Source: CAZYFH01 sp965249175 (GTDB taxonomy: Bacteria > Acidobacteriota > Vicinamibacteria > Vicinamibacterales > UBA8438). From it: 64,000 bases of DNA. The stretch's first letter is position 1. Every line of letters begins with the position of its first letter. Shown here in pieces: positions 47,357 to 57,835 of the stretch. Where the stretch lies: positions 3,720,001-3,784,000 of the forward strand of contig OZ252227.1 of the NCBI GenBank assembly GCA_965249175.1, in the 5' to 3' direction. The translations under genes and the position numbers were made by a program. The notes beneath the pieces were generated by a model that saw only the letters and a list, made by a program, of their open reading frames with translations, was not told where the DNA came from and searched no databases.

Positions 47357-48688
47357 CTACTTCGCGTCGGTCTTGATTCGATCGATCTCGTCACGGACCA
47401 GCCGTTCGGCCACCTCCGAAACGATCTCCGCGGTCGTGTCGCGGACGATGGAGTCCGTCATCCGGGCGACGACGCGTTGCACGACGTCATCGACCATCGC
47501 CTCCGGCAACGGCGTGTACGCTGCCTCCGCACCAGCCGGGGCCAGCCGCGGCGGGGTCGCGCCCTGCTCGACCGCGAGGAACGTCGCAAAGGCCTGGGCC
47601 AGCACCGAACCGGCGGCGTACTGCGGGGGTGCGGCCGCACGTGCGGGCCCCGGCACCGGCGACACAGAGACGGCCGCGCTCGCAACCCCGCCGATCGGCG
47701 ATCCGCCCGCAGACTCGGGCAACGCCGTCTCCGGAACCGGTGACGACGCCTCGGACAGCGGGGCCGGCTCGGACGCGACGGTCGGGGGCGACACGGGTGC
47801 CACGGCAGGCAGCGTCGGTGGGGGTGCAGGCTTCGGCGCCGGCGCGTCGGCCAGCGGCGCGGATGGCAACGCATCCGCCTTGGCAGCATCTTCGACCAGC
47901 GCCTCCAAGTCCAGCCGATCGAGATCCGCCGGCGACGCGACCGATGGCGCCACCTCGGGCTGCCGGCCGGTATCGTCGAGCGGCGGACCGGGCGCGAATT
48001 CGTACGCCGGCGCCGGCGTGCGTGTCGGCGCGTCGGCGGGGACCGGACCGGTGCCCGATGGCCCCTCGGTGCTCGCGAACGCCTCGTCGAGTTGGTCGAA
48101 GTAGTCGGCCAACTCGCCATCATCAACGCGCTGCTTCGAGGGGGCCGACGATAACGACTGCGACGGGGGCGGAGTCACCGGGGCCATGGGCGTCTCGACC
48201 ACGGGAGGCGGCGATGCGGGACCCGCGGCCTGCGAAGCAAGGTCCGCCGACGATGGCGCTGGCGCGGAGGCCGCGACCGCCTCTGGCGCGGGCGGCTCAG
48301 CCGCGGCACCGGCCGCCGAGGCCAACAGCTCCCGCACTTTGCCGATCACTTGCTGCGGCTCGAACGGCTTGACGAGCACCCCATCGGGACCGACGGTCTC
48401 CGCCCGCGCGGCGTCAAGCGGTTCGAACGCGCCGGTGAGCAAGACGACGGGGATGCGTGCGAGGGCGGGATCGTTCTTGACGAAGGCGGCCACGTCGTAG
48501 CCGTCCTTCTCGGGCATGCTGGTGTCGGCCAGTACGATGTCGGGCGCGTTCGCCCTGATCTGCTCGATGGCCTGCACGCCGTCGCCGACGACCTGGACAT
48601 CGATGTCCTCGTCGGCGAACGTCAGCTCGATTACACGCTGAATGGTAACGCTGTCATCGGCCAGCAACAACTTTGGCCCCATGATCAT
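47357..48688 (-). CDS. Response regulator with Pro/Ala-rich linker and conserved helical tail
   Basis: 443 residues. Receiver domain (1-125): KLLLADDSVTIQRVIE (acidic pair), phospho-Asp in DIVLADTSMPEKDGYD, LLTGAF (Thr), VKPFEP (Lys). Then about 230 residues of low-complexity Pro/Ala/Ser linker with short acidic helices (ELADYFDQLDEAFAS), and a C-terminal amphipathic helical region (VDDVVQRVVARMTDSIV ... EIVSEVAERLVRDEIDRIK). There is no DNA-binding domain, so output is probably protein-protein. No histidine kinase lies nearby. Start could be ATG 48688 or 48682. Confidence 0.85.
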   Translation of the reverse strand: MIMGPKLLLADDSVTIQRVIELTFADEDIDVQVVGDGVQAIEQIRANAPDIVLADTSMPEKDGYDVAAFVKNDPALARIPVVLLTGAFEPLDAARAETVGPDGVLVKPFEPQQVIGKVRELLASAAGAAAEPPAPEAVAASAPAPSSADLASQAAGPASPPPVVETPMAPVTPPPSQSLSSAPSKQRVDDGELADYFDQLDEAFASTEGPSGTGPVPADAPTRTPAPAYEFAPGPPLDDTGRQPEVAPSVASPADLDRLDLEALVEDAAKADALPSAPLADAPAPKPAPPPTLPAVAPVSPPTVASEPAPLSEASSPVPETALPESAGGSPIGGVASAAVSVSPVPGPARAAAPPQYAAGSVLAQAFATFLAVEQGATPPRLAPAGAEAAYTPLPEAMVDDVVQRVVARMTDSIVRDTTAEIVSEVAERLVRDEIDRIKTDAK

Positions 48689-48735
48689 TGCAGCGTACCT
48701 GCACCCGTACGGGCAGTCAAGGACGGTGGCTCGTC

Positions 48736-49161
48736 TTACGGCGAGGCGGGAGGCGTTCCGTCGTCGCTCCCGTGACGGGCGTGCTCGGCAATGTAGTCGA
48801 CGATCGCTTGCATCGGTGTCCCCGGCTGGAAGACGCCGTCGATGCCGACCGCTTGCAACTTCGGGATATCGATGTCCGGGATGATCCCGCCGACGACGAC
48901 GAGCACGTCGTCGAGGCCACGTGCCTTCAACAGCTCCATGATCCGCGGACAGATGTGATTGTGCGCGCCGGACAGAATGGACACCCCGATGGCGTCGGCA
49001 TCCTCCTGCAAGGCCGCGTCCACGATCTGCTCCGGCGTTTGACGCAGCCCCGTATAGATCACCTCCATCCCGGCATCACGCAGCGAACGCGCGATCACCT
49101 TCGCGCCACGGTCGTGACCGTCGAGACCGGGCTTCGCGATCACGACTCGAATCTTCCGCAT
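48736..49161 (-). CDS. icmB: B12-binding small subunit of an acyl-CoA mutase
   Basis: 141 residues, a stand-alone cobalamin-binding domain: IRVVIAKPGLDGHDRGAKVIA with the lower-axial His16 in DGHDRG, GVSILSGAH (SxL motif), VVVGGIIPD (GG motif). This is the small-subunit form found in two-subunit isobutyryl-CoA mutase (IcmB, about 136-140 residues) and in archaeal-type methylmalonyl-CoA mutases. The catalytic subunit gene lies 135 bases upstream (49297-50922) with a palindromic element between. The symbol reflects the residue evidence in the large subunit and is an inference. Confidence 0.85.
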   Translation of the reverse strand: MRKIRVVIAKPGLDGHDRGAKVIARSLRDAGMEVIYTGLRQTPEQIVDAALQEDADAIGVSILSGAHNHICPRIMELLKARGLDDVLVVVGGIIPDIDIPKLQAVGIDGVFQPGTPMQAIVDYIAEHARHGSDDGTPPASP

Positions 49162-49179
49162 TCGCTCTCTCGCTCAGGC

Positions 49180-49274
49180 TTAGGACCCTGACCGAAATAA
49201 GGTTGCCATCTGAACGCCGATGCATCCCGCCTCAGCGTCCAGAGTTGGTAACCCTATTTCGGTCAGAGTCCTTA
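49180..49274. repeat. Large palindrome between the two mutase subunit genes
   Basis: Arms of 29 bases pair at 25 positions: TTAGGACCCTGACCGAAATA at the left against TAAGGACTCTGACCGAAATA (reverse complement of the right). A further TCTGaACGC/TCTGgACGC pairing extends the stem, leaving a loop that contains CGATGCATCCCG, also present in the elements at 21947 and 41931. No T-run; it may form an mRNA hairpin modulating expression of the distal subunit. Confidence 0.82.
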
Positions 49275-49296
49275 GGGATCGGCGGGTTCGGGCCGG

Positions 49297-50918
<1,622 letters not shown>

Positions 50919-50922
<4 letters not shown>

Positions 50923-53063
50923 GAGTTGAGCCGGAACGCGATGAGCTCGGTCGCTTCGGAGTCGGGCGTCGTGACCGTCAGCTCGATGATGTACTCGTCA
51001 GGCGGCAGGCTCACCGGTGTGAGGTGGACCTGATACGGGTGCCCGTCGACCGACGCCTGGACGTCGAGCGGATAGATCGCGCCACCGTTGCGATTGAGCA
51101 GACGAGCCTCGACTTTGGGGACCGCGTCGCCCGGGGCGTGTGCCTCGAACCGCACGAGCACTTGGTCGGTACGTCGGAAGTCGCGCGACGCGGTGGGCAC
51201 GACGTCGTAGTCGTCGACGATCTCGCGAAGCGCTAACGCGTTGCGGGCACGCACGAACGATGGCGTGCTTATCACCAGGTCGGGTCCGGTGAAGTCCGGG
51301 ATCTCGATCTTGTCGAGGTCCCGGTCGATCACGTCGCCCGCCTCGCCTTCGATCGCCAAGCTCAACTGCATGACGCCGGGATCCGCTTCGAACTCGACGC
51401 GGGTCACGGGCGGCGGCGCGGGGTCGCGTCCGCGTGTGGTGCCGCGTCCGGCACCGGTCGTCCGTTCGGGGACACGCCCACGAAAGTACGCGCTGCCGTC
51501 ATCGCCCATTGCGGTCACGAGCACTCGTGACGCGACCTCGCGTCGGCCGCGCACCTGCGTCGGCTCCCACACGAACGTCACCCGTGTCTTGCCGTTCGAC
51601 GCCGGCGCGGTGCCGACCCAGGTCCGAACGAGACGACCGCGTTGGGGTGCTGCCAGCGCCGACAAAGCCAACTCCACCGCCTTTGGTGGCTCATTGGCAG
51701 TGGTCGTCAGCGCGCGCTCGGCATCTCGCTCGGTGATGGCCCAATAGCCTGGACGCGACCGCACCCGAATGCCGTCGCGCCGGACCCGCACGTCGATCTC
51801 GTGAAACTCCCCGTCCGTGGCCGCCAGGCTGGAGTTATAGCCGAGCAGGTAGTAGGAGCTCGCATCCTTGAGCATCTGCTGTAGGCCGGGCACGAGGTCG
51901 TTCGTGTTGACGATGGCGCGGCCATCGGTCTGCTCTGCGAGCAGGCGCAGCGAGTCCTGCGTCCGGCGCAAGGCCCGCTGATCGGTGTTGATGCCAACGG
52001 AGGGCTGATCGAGATCGAACTCGAAAACGGCTAGCCCGCGCGGATCGACCGTATAGAGCGATGTATTGAACCGGTTCGCGATCTCATAGACCCGCTGCAG
52101 GTCCATCATCATCATGCTGGTTTCGAAGAACGCGTTCGTTGCCTCGAACGAATTGTCGCCCGCGAGCGGATTGCCACGGTCGGGGTTGCCGCCGGCCAAC
52201 CCTAGCTCCGCGTTCTGTTCCCGCAGCTGCGGAGGAACGTAGTCCGAGTATCCCTCGCTCACGACGAGCACCGACTTGCGGCCTTCCCGCAGCCCACCGA
52301 GGAGGACCATCAACCCGCGCAGCGCCGACAGCGAGACGTCGTTGCGAATTCGCTCAACGACCGTGGTCGGGTACTGGTTGTATCGCGCTTCGAACTGGTT
52401 GCGGACCTCGTAGTCGTACTTGACACCACGAAACTGCTTGACGGCCGTGATGATCGCCTCGTGGTCCCGCGTCAATCGCACCGCGTCGAGTGGCATCAGC
52501 GGATACATCACCCCGACGAGATCGGTCGGGATGAGGTCGTTCTCGAGAAAGTCCGTCAGCATCAGCCCCGCCTGGATGCTGTTGCCTTCACGCACGTGGT
52601 AGTCGTCGAGGAAGATCACGAAGACACGGACGTCGGCTTGCGACGCCGCGAGCTCTTGATCGGACCGGCGGATGCCGACCTCGGTCACGGGTTCGCCGTC
52701 GATCGCAGGCAACATGTCGACCTCGATGCGCTGGAACGAGTCGACGTCCTGCAGGACGTCGTCCTCGTACACCTCGAAGTCGTCGAGCGTGAGGTCGGTG
52801 ACGTGGTTGCCGTCGCCATCGGTCGCGATGACGTCGACACGGATGTAGTTGATGCCGGTACGGAAGATCGGCGTCGGGGACTGTCGTGCCGCCGCGTCCT
52901 CCGCCCCCGAATCGGCGACCGGTGATGCCTGCGCGTCCTCTTGCCCAGACGTGGCCGTCGCCTCGGGCGTCGGCTGGGTCTGCCGCTGTTGGGCTCTGCC
53001 GGGCGTTGTCGACAGCAGACCGAGCGCGATGACGACGAAGAGGGCGGTCTGCTGGTGTCTCAT
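50919..53063 (-). CDS. Secreted VWFA-related protein of the acidobacterial type
   Basis: 714 residues from ATG 53063. Signal peptide (ALFVVIALGLLSTTPGRAQQ), a Gln/Thr-rich mature start, the domain opening seen in acidobacterial VWFA-related proteins (YIRVDVIATDGDGNHVTDLT, LDDFEVYEDDVLQDVDSF), a VWA-like fold with VRVFVIFLDDYHVREGNS, LLGGLREGRKSVLVVSEGY, FNTSLYTVDPRGL and YYLLGYNS, then a C-terminal beta-rich region. Probably periplasmic or extracellular; the function of these abundant proteins is unknown. Its stop overlaps the mutase start, which is unexpected for a secreted protein. It is divergent from the dehydrogenase at 53134. Confidence 0.9.
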
Positions 53064-53133
53064 GCAAGCCTCGGTGGCAGGGGCGTCGGTCAATGATAGC
53101 ATCGCTCGTTGCAGTCTCCTGGAGGTGCACGCC

Positions 53134-54309
53134 ATGCCTGATGTTGCCGACCACACCCCGCCGTTGACGTCCGTGTCCGAAGACGAGCGGCTGCTCCGGG
53201 CCAACGTGCGCGCGTTCGCGGAGGCCGAAGTGGCGCCGCTGTCACGTGAGATGGATGACCGCGCCGAGATGCCGCGGGCGCTGATCGACAAGTTGTTCGA
53301 GCTGGGGATCATGGGCATCGAGATCCCCGAAACCCACGGCGGCGCCGGCGCGCATTTCTTCATGTCGGTGATTGCCGTGGAGGAACTGTCCCGCGTCGAT
53401 CCCTCGGTGGCCGTCGTCGTCGACGTGCAGAACACCTTGGTCGTGAACGCGCTGATGCGATGGGGGTCGGATGACCTGACCCGTCGGTTCCTGCCGAGGC
53501 TCGCCTCCGGCACGCTAGGCGCCTATGCGCTCTCCGAAGCCGGGTCCGGCAGCGACGCGTTCGCACTCTCCACGCGCGCCACACCGGCGGGCGACGACTT
53601 CGTGCTGACTGGCCGGAAGCTCTGGATCACGAACGCCAACGAGGCCGACCTGTTCATCGTGTTCGCCAACGCCGACCCGAGCGCCGGGCACCGCGGCATC
53701 ACCGCCTTCGTCGTCGAGCGGGGATGCAAGGGATTCACCGTCGGCAAGAAGGAGGACAAGCTCGGCATTCGGGCCAGCAGCACGTGCGAGCTGCTGTTCG
53801 ACGACTGTCGCGTGCCCGGCGCGAATGTCCTCGGCGAGCTCGGGCGTGGCTACAAAGTGGCCATCGAGACGCTGAACGAAGGACGCATCGGGATCGGGGC
53901 GCAAATGGTCGGGCTGGCCCAGGGCGCACTCGACCAGACGCTGGCCTACGTTCAGGAGCGCCAGCAGTTCGGTCACAAGATCAGCGACTTCCAAGCCGTA
54001 CAGTTCCAGCTCGCCCAAGCGGCGACCGAGATCGAGGCCGCGCGGCTCATGACCTACAACGCGGCGCGCCTGCGCGACGCGCAACGTCCGTTCCTGACGG
54101 AGTCGGCCATGGCGAAGCTGTTCTCCTCACAGGTGGCCGAGCGCGTCACCTCGCTCGCCGTGCAGCTCTTCGGCGGCGTCGGCTACACGAAGGACTATCC
54201 CGTCGAGAAGTTCTATCGTGACGCGAAGATCGGTCAGATCTACGAAGGCACGTCCAACCTGCAGCTGCAGACGATTGCGAAGCAGATGCTCGGGAGCCCC
54301 AGAGCGTAG
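53134..54309 (+). CDS. Short/branched-chain acyl-CoA dehydrogenase (ACADSB-like)
   Basis: 391 residues from ATG 53134 behind GGAGG. It follows the pattern of short/branched-chain acyl-CoA dehydrogenase: GIMGIEIPETHGGAG, ALSEAGSGSDAFAL, DKLGIRASSTCELLFDDCRV, GRGYKVAIETLNEGRIGIGAQ, FGHKISDFQAVQFQLA, FGGVGYTKDYPVEKFYRDAK, and IYEGTSNLQLQTIAKQML with the catalytic Glu371. The NLQL ending after YEGTS is typical of ACADSB (2-methylbutyryl/isobutyryl-CoA) rather than the SEIQR of SCAD. It oxidises branched acyl-CoA from valine or isoleucine breakdown, which fits the nearby isobutyryl-type mutase. Confidence 0.88.
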   Translation: MPDVADHTPPLTSVSEDERLLRANVRAFAEAEVAPLSREMDDRAEMPRALIDKLFELGIMGIEIPETHGGAGAHFFMSVIAVEELSRVDPSVAVVVDVQNTLVVNALMRWGSDDLTRRFLPRLASGTLGAYALSEAGSGSDAFALSTRATPAGDDFVLTGRKLWITNANEADLFIVFANADPSAGHRGITAFVVERGCKGFTVGKKEDKLGIRASSTCELLFDDCRVPGANVLGELGRGYKVAIETLNEGRIGIGAQMVGLAQGALDQTLAYVQERQQFGHKISDFQAVQFQLAQAATEIEAARLMTYNAARLRDAQRPFLTESAMAKLFSSQVAERVTSLAVQLFGGVGYTKDYPVEKFYRDAKIGQIYEGTSNLQLQTIAKQMLGSPRA

Positions 54310-54358
54310 CAGCCGAATCGAGACGACCACCGAGGGTCCGATGTACGAGTACGCTCGC

Positions 54359-55384
54359 CTACGATGCCGCTGTCGCTTCGACGATCTGGAACGGCGAGTG
54401 CGTCTGCGTGACCGACGTCAGTTGGAGACTGGCAGCGCGGAACAGGTTGGCGTATTCGGACTGCGTGCGCTCTCGGCCAGGCAGCAACGCCAACATGTTG
54501 AGGTCCATCAGCTGGGCGGCCGTTGGCGTCCGGTCGTCCGGGATGACCATCTCTGCAACCAACACGCGCCCGGCCGAGGGCAATCCCCTGGCGATGTTGC
54601 TCAAGATCGTCACGCACTGCTCGTCGTTCCAGTCGTGGAGGATCTGTTTGAGGATGTAGACGTCGGCACCGCCCGGGACCGCTTCGAAAAAGTCTCCGCC
54701 GAGCACCTCGCAACGCCCCGAGAGGCCGCGCGCCTCGATCGCGCCTTTGGCGCACTCCGCAACGTCGGGCAGATCGAATACAACGCCGCCGATGTCGGCG
54801 TGCGCGTCGAGCACCGCGCACACCAACGTTCCGCCTGAGCCGCCGATATCGACGACTCGCTGCACGCCCGCGAAGTCGACCAGGCGTACGAGCTCACCGG
54901 CGACCCACTCCGACAAACCCTTCATCGCTCCTATAAAGGCCGTGCGTTCCTCTTGGTGATCGCCGTAGTGCTCGAAGACGCTTTTGCCGAGGATCTTTGC
55001 CGACTGCGTCTCGCCCGTCTTGACGGCATCGGTGAACGCCCCCCATGGCGCCCAGTGACCCTCCGCGGTCTGGGCAATCGCCATGTCGCGCATCGAGCCG
55101 GGCACGTGAGAGCGCAAGGTGTCGCCGATCGGGGTCAGCGAGAACCGGTCGTCTTCGTGATGCCGCAAGACACCGACGCTGGCCGCCGCGCGCATGACCC
55201 GAAACAGCGCACTCGGATCTGCTCCGACCTCACTCGCCAGCGCGTCGGCGTGTCGGGGCCCATCGACCAGAAGGTCGCATACGCCCAGGCGGGCGAGCGC
55301 CCCGACGGTCTGACTGACCCAGTAGCCGGTGATCATTCTGAACATGACTTCGGGGGGCGGGGGAACGGCGTTCGGGTCAGCCAT
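54359..55384 (-). CDS. SAM-dependent O-methyltransferase (acetylserotonin/hydroxyneurosporene type)
   Basis: 341 residues. An N-terminal dimerisation winged helix (FRMITGYWVSQTVGALARLGV, SALFRVMRAAASVGVL) precedes a Rossmann methyltransferase fold: DIGGSGGTLVCAVLDAH (SAM loop), FDLPDVAECA, and QILHDWNDEQCVTILSNI with the catalytic His of this class. It likely methylates a hydroxyl on a small aromatic or polyketide-like compound. It stands alone between two acyl-CoA dehydrogenases with no other secondary-metabolism genes. Start ATG 55384 has AGGAG nine bases upstream. Confidence 0.85.
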   Translation of the reverse strand: MADPNAVPPPPEVMFRMITGYWVSQTVGALARLGVCDLLVDGPRHADALASEVGADPSALFRVMRAAASVGVLRHHEDDRFSLTPIGDTLRSHVPGSMRDMAIAQTAEGHWAPWGAFTDAVKTGETQSAKILGKSVFEHYGDHQEERTAFIGAMKGLSEWVAGELVRLVDFAGVQRVVDIGGSGGTLVCAVLDAHADIGGVVFDLPDVAECAKGAIEARGLSGRCEVLGGDFFEAVPGGADVYILKQILHDWNDEQCVTILSNIARGLPSAGRVLVAEMVIPDDRTPTAAQLMDLNMLALLPGRERTQSEYANLFRAASLQLTSVTQTHSPFQIVEATAAS

Positions 55385-55552
55385 GGGTGCGGTCTCCTGC
55401 AACGAACCATTCTTCAAGTCGGATCAGCGAACGCTCGCTGTCGTGGCCCTCGACGAGGCCGGGTGAATCACTCGACCACGTGCAACGCCTCGCTGAGGTC
55501 GCCATTGAATTCCTGATACAGGCCTGCTAAGTAAGACCGAAGACGTGTGGCG

Positions 55553-56716
55553 CTAGTCGGAGGCAGTCCGAACCGCATCGCCCAACACCTGCGAGGCGAT
55601 GATCATCCGCTGCACCTCCGACGTCCCCTGGTAGATCTCGGTCGCGCGTACGTCCCGGAACAACCGTTCGACGGTCGAGCCGCGCCGATAGCCGGCTGAC
55701 GCGAGGATCTGCATCGCCTTGTCTGCCGCGTCGTGCGCCGCCTCGGACGCGGCGAGCTTCGCCATCGACGCCTCCAGCGTGCAGCGCTCCTGCGAGTCCT
55801 TCGCCGCCGCGGCGTTGAGGACCAGCATGCTGGCCGCGTCGAGCTCTGTCGCCATATCGGCCAGCATCCATTGGATCGCCTGATAGCGACCGATCGGCTG
55901 TCCAAAGGTCCGACGCCGCCTGGCGTGTGTCAACGCTTCGTCGAAGGCCGCTCGACCGACCCCGAGCGCCTGCGCGCCAATCGCAATGCGACCTCCGTCA
56001 AGCGCCCACATTGCCACCCGGAACCCCTCACCCGGCCCACCCACCATCGCGCCGCCATCTACCCGCACGTCGTGCAGCTCGAGGTCCATGCAGCCGAGGC
56101 CACGCACGCCGAGTGAGTCCAGGGTCGCCGTCCGGCGCAACCCCGGCGTATCCGCGGGCACGAGAAATGCGCTCACGCCGCGGCCGCCAATACCGGGCTC
56201 CGTCGCGGCGAAGACGAGAATCACCCGGGCGTTGGTGGCGTTGGCCACCCACACCTTGCAGCCGGACAACACATAGCCGTCCGAATCTGCGATTGCCGTC
56301 GTCTCCTGGTTGGCAGCGTCCGTCCCGGCATTGATCTCCGACAGCGCGAACGCGCCGACGACCCGACCGGTCGATAGCGGATGCAACCACTGGCGCTGCT
56401 GCGCAGCCGAACCAAACCGCGCGACGACTTCGGCCACGAGCGAGTTGTTCACAGCGAGGATGACCGCAAGGGTCGCGCTCGCCGCAGCCACCGCCTCGAT
56501 CGCCAGCGCGTAGCTGACATAGTCGCGCCCAGCGCCACCGAGAGCCGAAGGGATCGTCACACCCATCAGACCGAGGTCGGCGGCCATCGACACCAGGTCC
56601 TCCGGGAACCGATCGGTGGCGTCGATGTCGGCCGCTCGCGGCTTGACAGACGCCGTGGCGAACTCGGTGATCGAGAGCCGGAACGCCTCCTGGTCAGAGG
56701 TGAGCTCGAGGTCCAT
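55553..56716 (-). CDS. Acyl-CoA dehydrogenase family protein with Gln at the catalytic base position
   Basis: 387 residues, full ACAD length: LGLMGVTIPSALGGAG, FALSEINAGTDAANQET, GGRIAIGAQALGVGRAAFDEAL, RRRTFGQPIGRYQAIQWMLADM, ASAGYRRGSTVERLFRDVRAT. The catalytic segment reads EIYQGTSEVQRM: residue 363 is Gln where the usual base is Glu (YEGTS). Some ACAD families place the base elsewhere (helix G), so it may still be active, but this is a deviation from its two relatives in the window. Glycines and FAD-binding residues look intact. It is 20 bases downstream of the HIT gene. Confidence 0.86.
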   Translation of the reverse strand: MDLELTSDQEAFRLSITEFATASVKPRAADIDATDRFPEDLVSMAADLGLMGVTIPSALGGAGRDYVSYALAIEAVAAASATLAVILAVNNSLVAEVVARFGSAAQQRQWLHPLSTGRVVGAFALSEINAGTDAANQETTAIADSDGYVLSGCKVWVANATNARVILVFAATEPGIGGRGVSAFLVPADTPGLRRTATLDSLGVRGLGCMDLELHDVRVDGGAMVGGPGEGFRVAMWALDGGRIAIGAQALGVGRAAFDEALTHARRRRTFGQPIGRYQAIQWMLADMATELDAASMLVLNAAAAKDSQERCTLEASMAKLAASEAAHDAADKAMQILASAGYRRGSTVERLFRDVRATEIYQGTSEVQRMIIASQVLGDAVRTASD

Positions 56717-56737
56717 GGGAGGCTTGGGGCCCAGGTC

Positions 56738-57247
56738 TTAGGTCTTCGGTCTCCCCGCAAGACGCTCGAAGATCGGTCGCAAGCGCGTCACGCTGGCGGC
56801 CGGCTCCTCCGGCACGACGCGCGTCTGCCCCACCACACCCATGAAATTCGTGTCGCCATCCCACCTGGGAACGAGGTGCACGTGCAGATGACCCGGGACT
56901 CCGGCGCCGGCCGAGCGCCCGAGATTCATCCCGACGTTGATCCCGTGGGCCCGGTAGGCCTCGGTCAGCACGATCTCGGCGGTGCGCGTCAATGCCATCA
57001 ACTCGTGCAGCTCGGCGGTCGTCGCGTCGGCGAGGCGTCCGACATGGCGTATCGGCACGACCATCAGATGGCCGTTGTTGTACGGGTACTTATTGAGGAT
57101 GATGAAGACCCCCTGGCCCTGATGTAGCAGCAGGGGCGAGTGCCCCTCCGGGTCGAGTGCGGCACAGAAGACGCATTCTCCTGGCTCGCCGCTGTCGGCC
57201 GCGGTGCTCACGTACTCGAGTCTCCAGGGGGCCCACAGACGCTCCAC
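56738..57247 (-). CDS. HIT-family nucleotide hydrolase/phosphorylase
   Basis: 169 residues. The start MERLWAPWRLEYV is typical of bacterial Ap4A-phosphorylase-like HIT proteins; Cys25-x2-Cys28 with downstream His residues may hold zinc; NKYPYNNGHLMVVPIRHV and the histidine triad HLHVHL (120, 122, 124) are intact. It acts on dinucleoside polyphosphates or nucleotide conjugates. The start is GTG 57247 with AAGGTGA upstream. Downstream it is followed closely by the acyl-CoA dehydrogenase 55553-56716. Confidence 0.88.
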   Translation of the reverse strand: MERLWAPWRLEYVSTAADSGEPGECVFCAALDPEGHSPLLLHQGQGVFIILNKYPYNNGHLMVVPIRHVGRLADATTAELHELMALTRTAEIVLTEAYRAHGINVGMNLGRSAGAGVPGHLHVHLVPRWDGDTNFMGVVGQTRVVPEEPAASVTRLRPIFERLAGRPKT

Positions 57248-57317
57248 AACTCACCTTCCGGTCGCGACGGCCGTGGGAATCGATGTGGCAGTCGAACACC
57301 GTCCGAGCGCTCGTCGA

Positions 57318-57334
57318 GGCTCTGGCTGAGAGCC
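57318..57334. terminator. Short perfect hairpin between HU/IHF and HIT genes
   Basis: GGCTCT-ggctg-AGAGCC, a 6-base stem with 5-base loop, about 70 bases after the HU/IHF stop on the minus strand. No T-run. Confidence 0.35.
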
Positions 57335-57340
57335 GTGCGC

Positions 57341-57407
57341 CTAGCAGCCCGTGGTGAAAGTCCCGCTGCATTCGGTGCGACGCGGGACTTTCACCACGGG
57401 CTGCTAG
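57341..57407. repeat. Palindromic repeat element, short copy 3 (perfect hairpin)
   Basis: 67 bases: a perfect 26-base inverted repeat (starting CTAGCAGCCCGTGGTGAAAG) around a 15-base loop TGCATTCGGTGCGAC. The ends and loop match the outer parts of the element at 41931-42097, but the 97-base internal module is missing. Its right-hand CTAG supplies the TAG stop of the HU/IHF gene, and the strong stem probably ends that transcript. Confidence 0.92.
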
Positions 57408-57772
57408 TACTGCGTCACGCCCGTGTCGGGCACGGGCAGCGCGGGCTCATGCGTTGGCGCTGACGGCTCCGATGGTGCGGCTGGCACGACATCAGCTTCG
57501 CGGTTGATGAGCTCCTTGAGCTCCTTGCCGGGCTTGAAGTACGGGACCTGCTTCGACGGCACGTCGACCTTGTCACCGGTCTTCGGGTTGCGTCCCTTGC
57601 GGGGCTCCCGCCGGCGCAGCCGGAAGCTGCCGAATCCGCGCAACTCGATCTTTTCGCCGCGATGCAGCGCATCGATGATGCTGCGGAACACCGTATCGAC
57701 GATGACCTCGGAGTGCTTCTTCGTGAGGTCGGCGACCCGGGCGACCTCCTCGACTAGCGCCGCCTTGGTCAT
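57404..57772 (-). CDS. HU/IHF-family nucleoid DNA-binding protein
   Basis: 122 residues from ATG 57772 (GGAGG five bases upstream; an upstream GTG at 57787 is less likely). TKAALVEEVARVADLTKKHS, dimer core, IELRGFGSFRLRRREPRKGRNPKTG with the DNA-binding beta arm (PKTGDKVDVPSKQVPYFKPGKEL). The pattern RGFGSF and the V-P-F/Y-K-P-G-K-E-L end fit IHF-beta/HU. About 25 extra C-terminal residues (Pro/Ala/Glu-rich, ending GVTQY) exceed the normal 90-95. The stop codon lies within the palindromic element, so the tail may have been altered by its insertion. Confidence 0.9.
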   Translation of the reverse strand: MTKAALVEEVARVADLTKKHSEVIVDTVFRSIIDALHRGEKIELRGFGSFRLRRREPRKGRNPKTGDKVDVPSKQVPYFKPGKELKELINREADVVPAAPSEPSAPTHEPALPVPDTGVTQY

Positions 57773-57835
57773 ACTGCCTCCTGCCACGGACCCCCCTTCG
57801 ACGACGGCTCGATGGCGCGAACCCGCGTTCCGCGC

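Noticed and set aside
54359..55384. Secondary-metabolite cluster around the O-methyltransferase
   Set aside because: Single methyltransferase with no synthase, transporter or tailoring genes; neighbours are acyl-CoA dehydrogenases of general metabolism.
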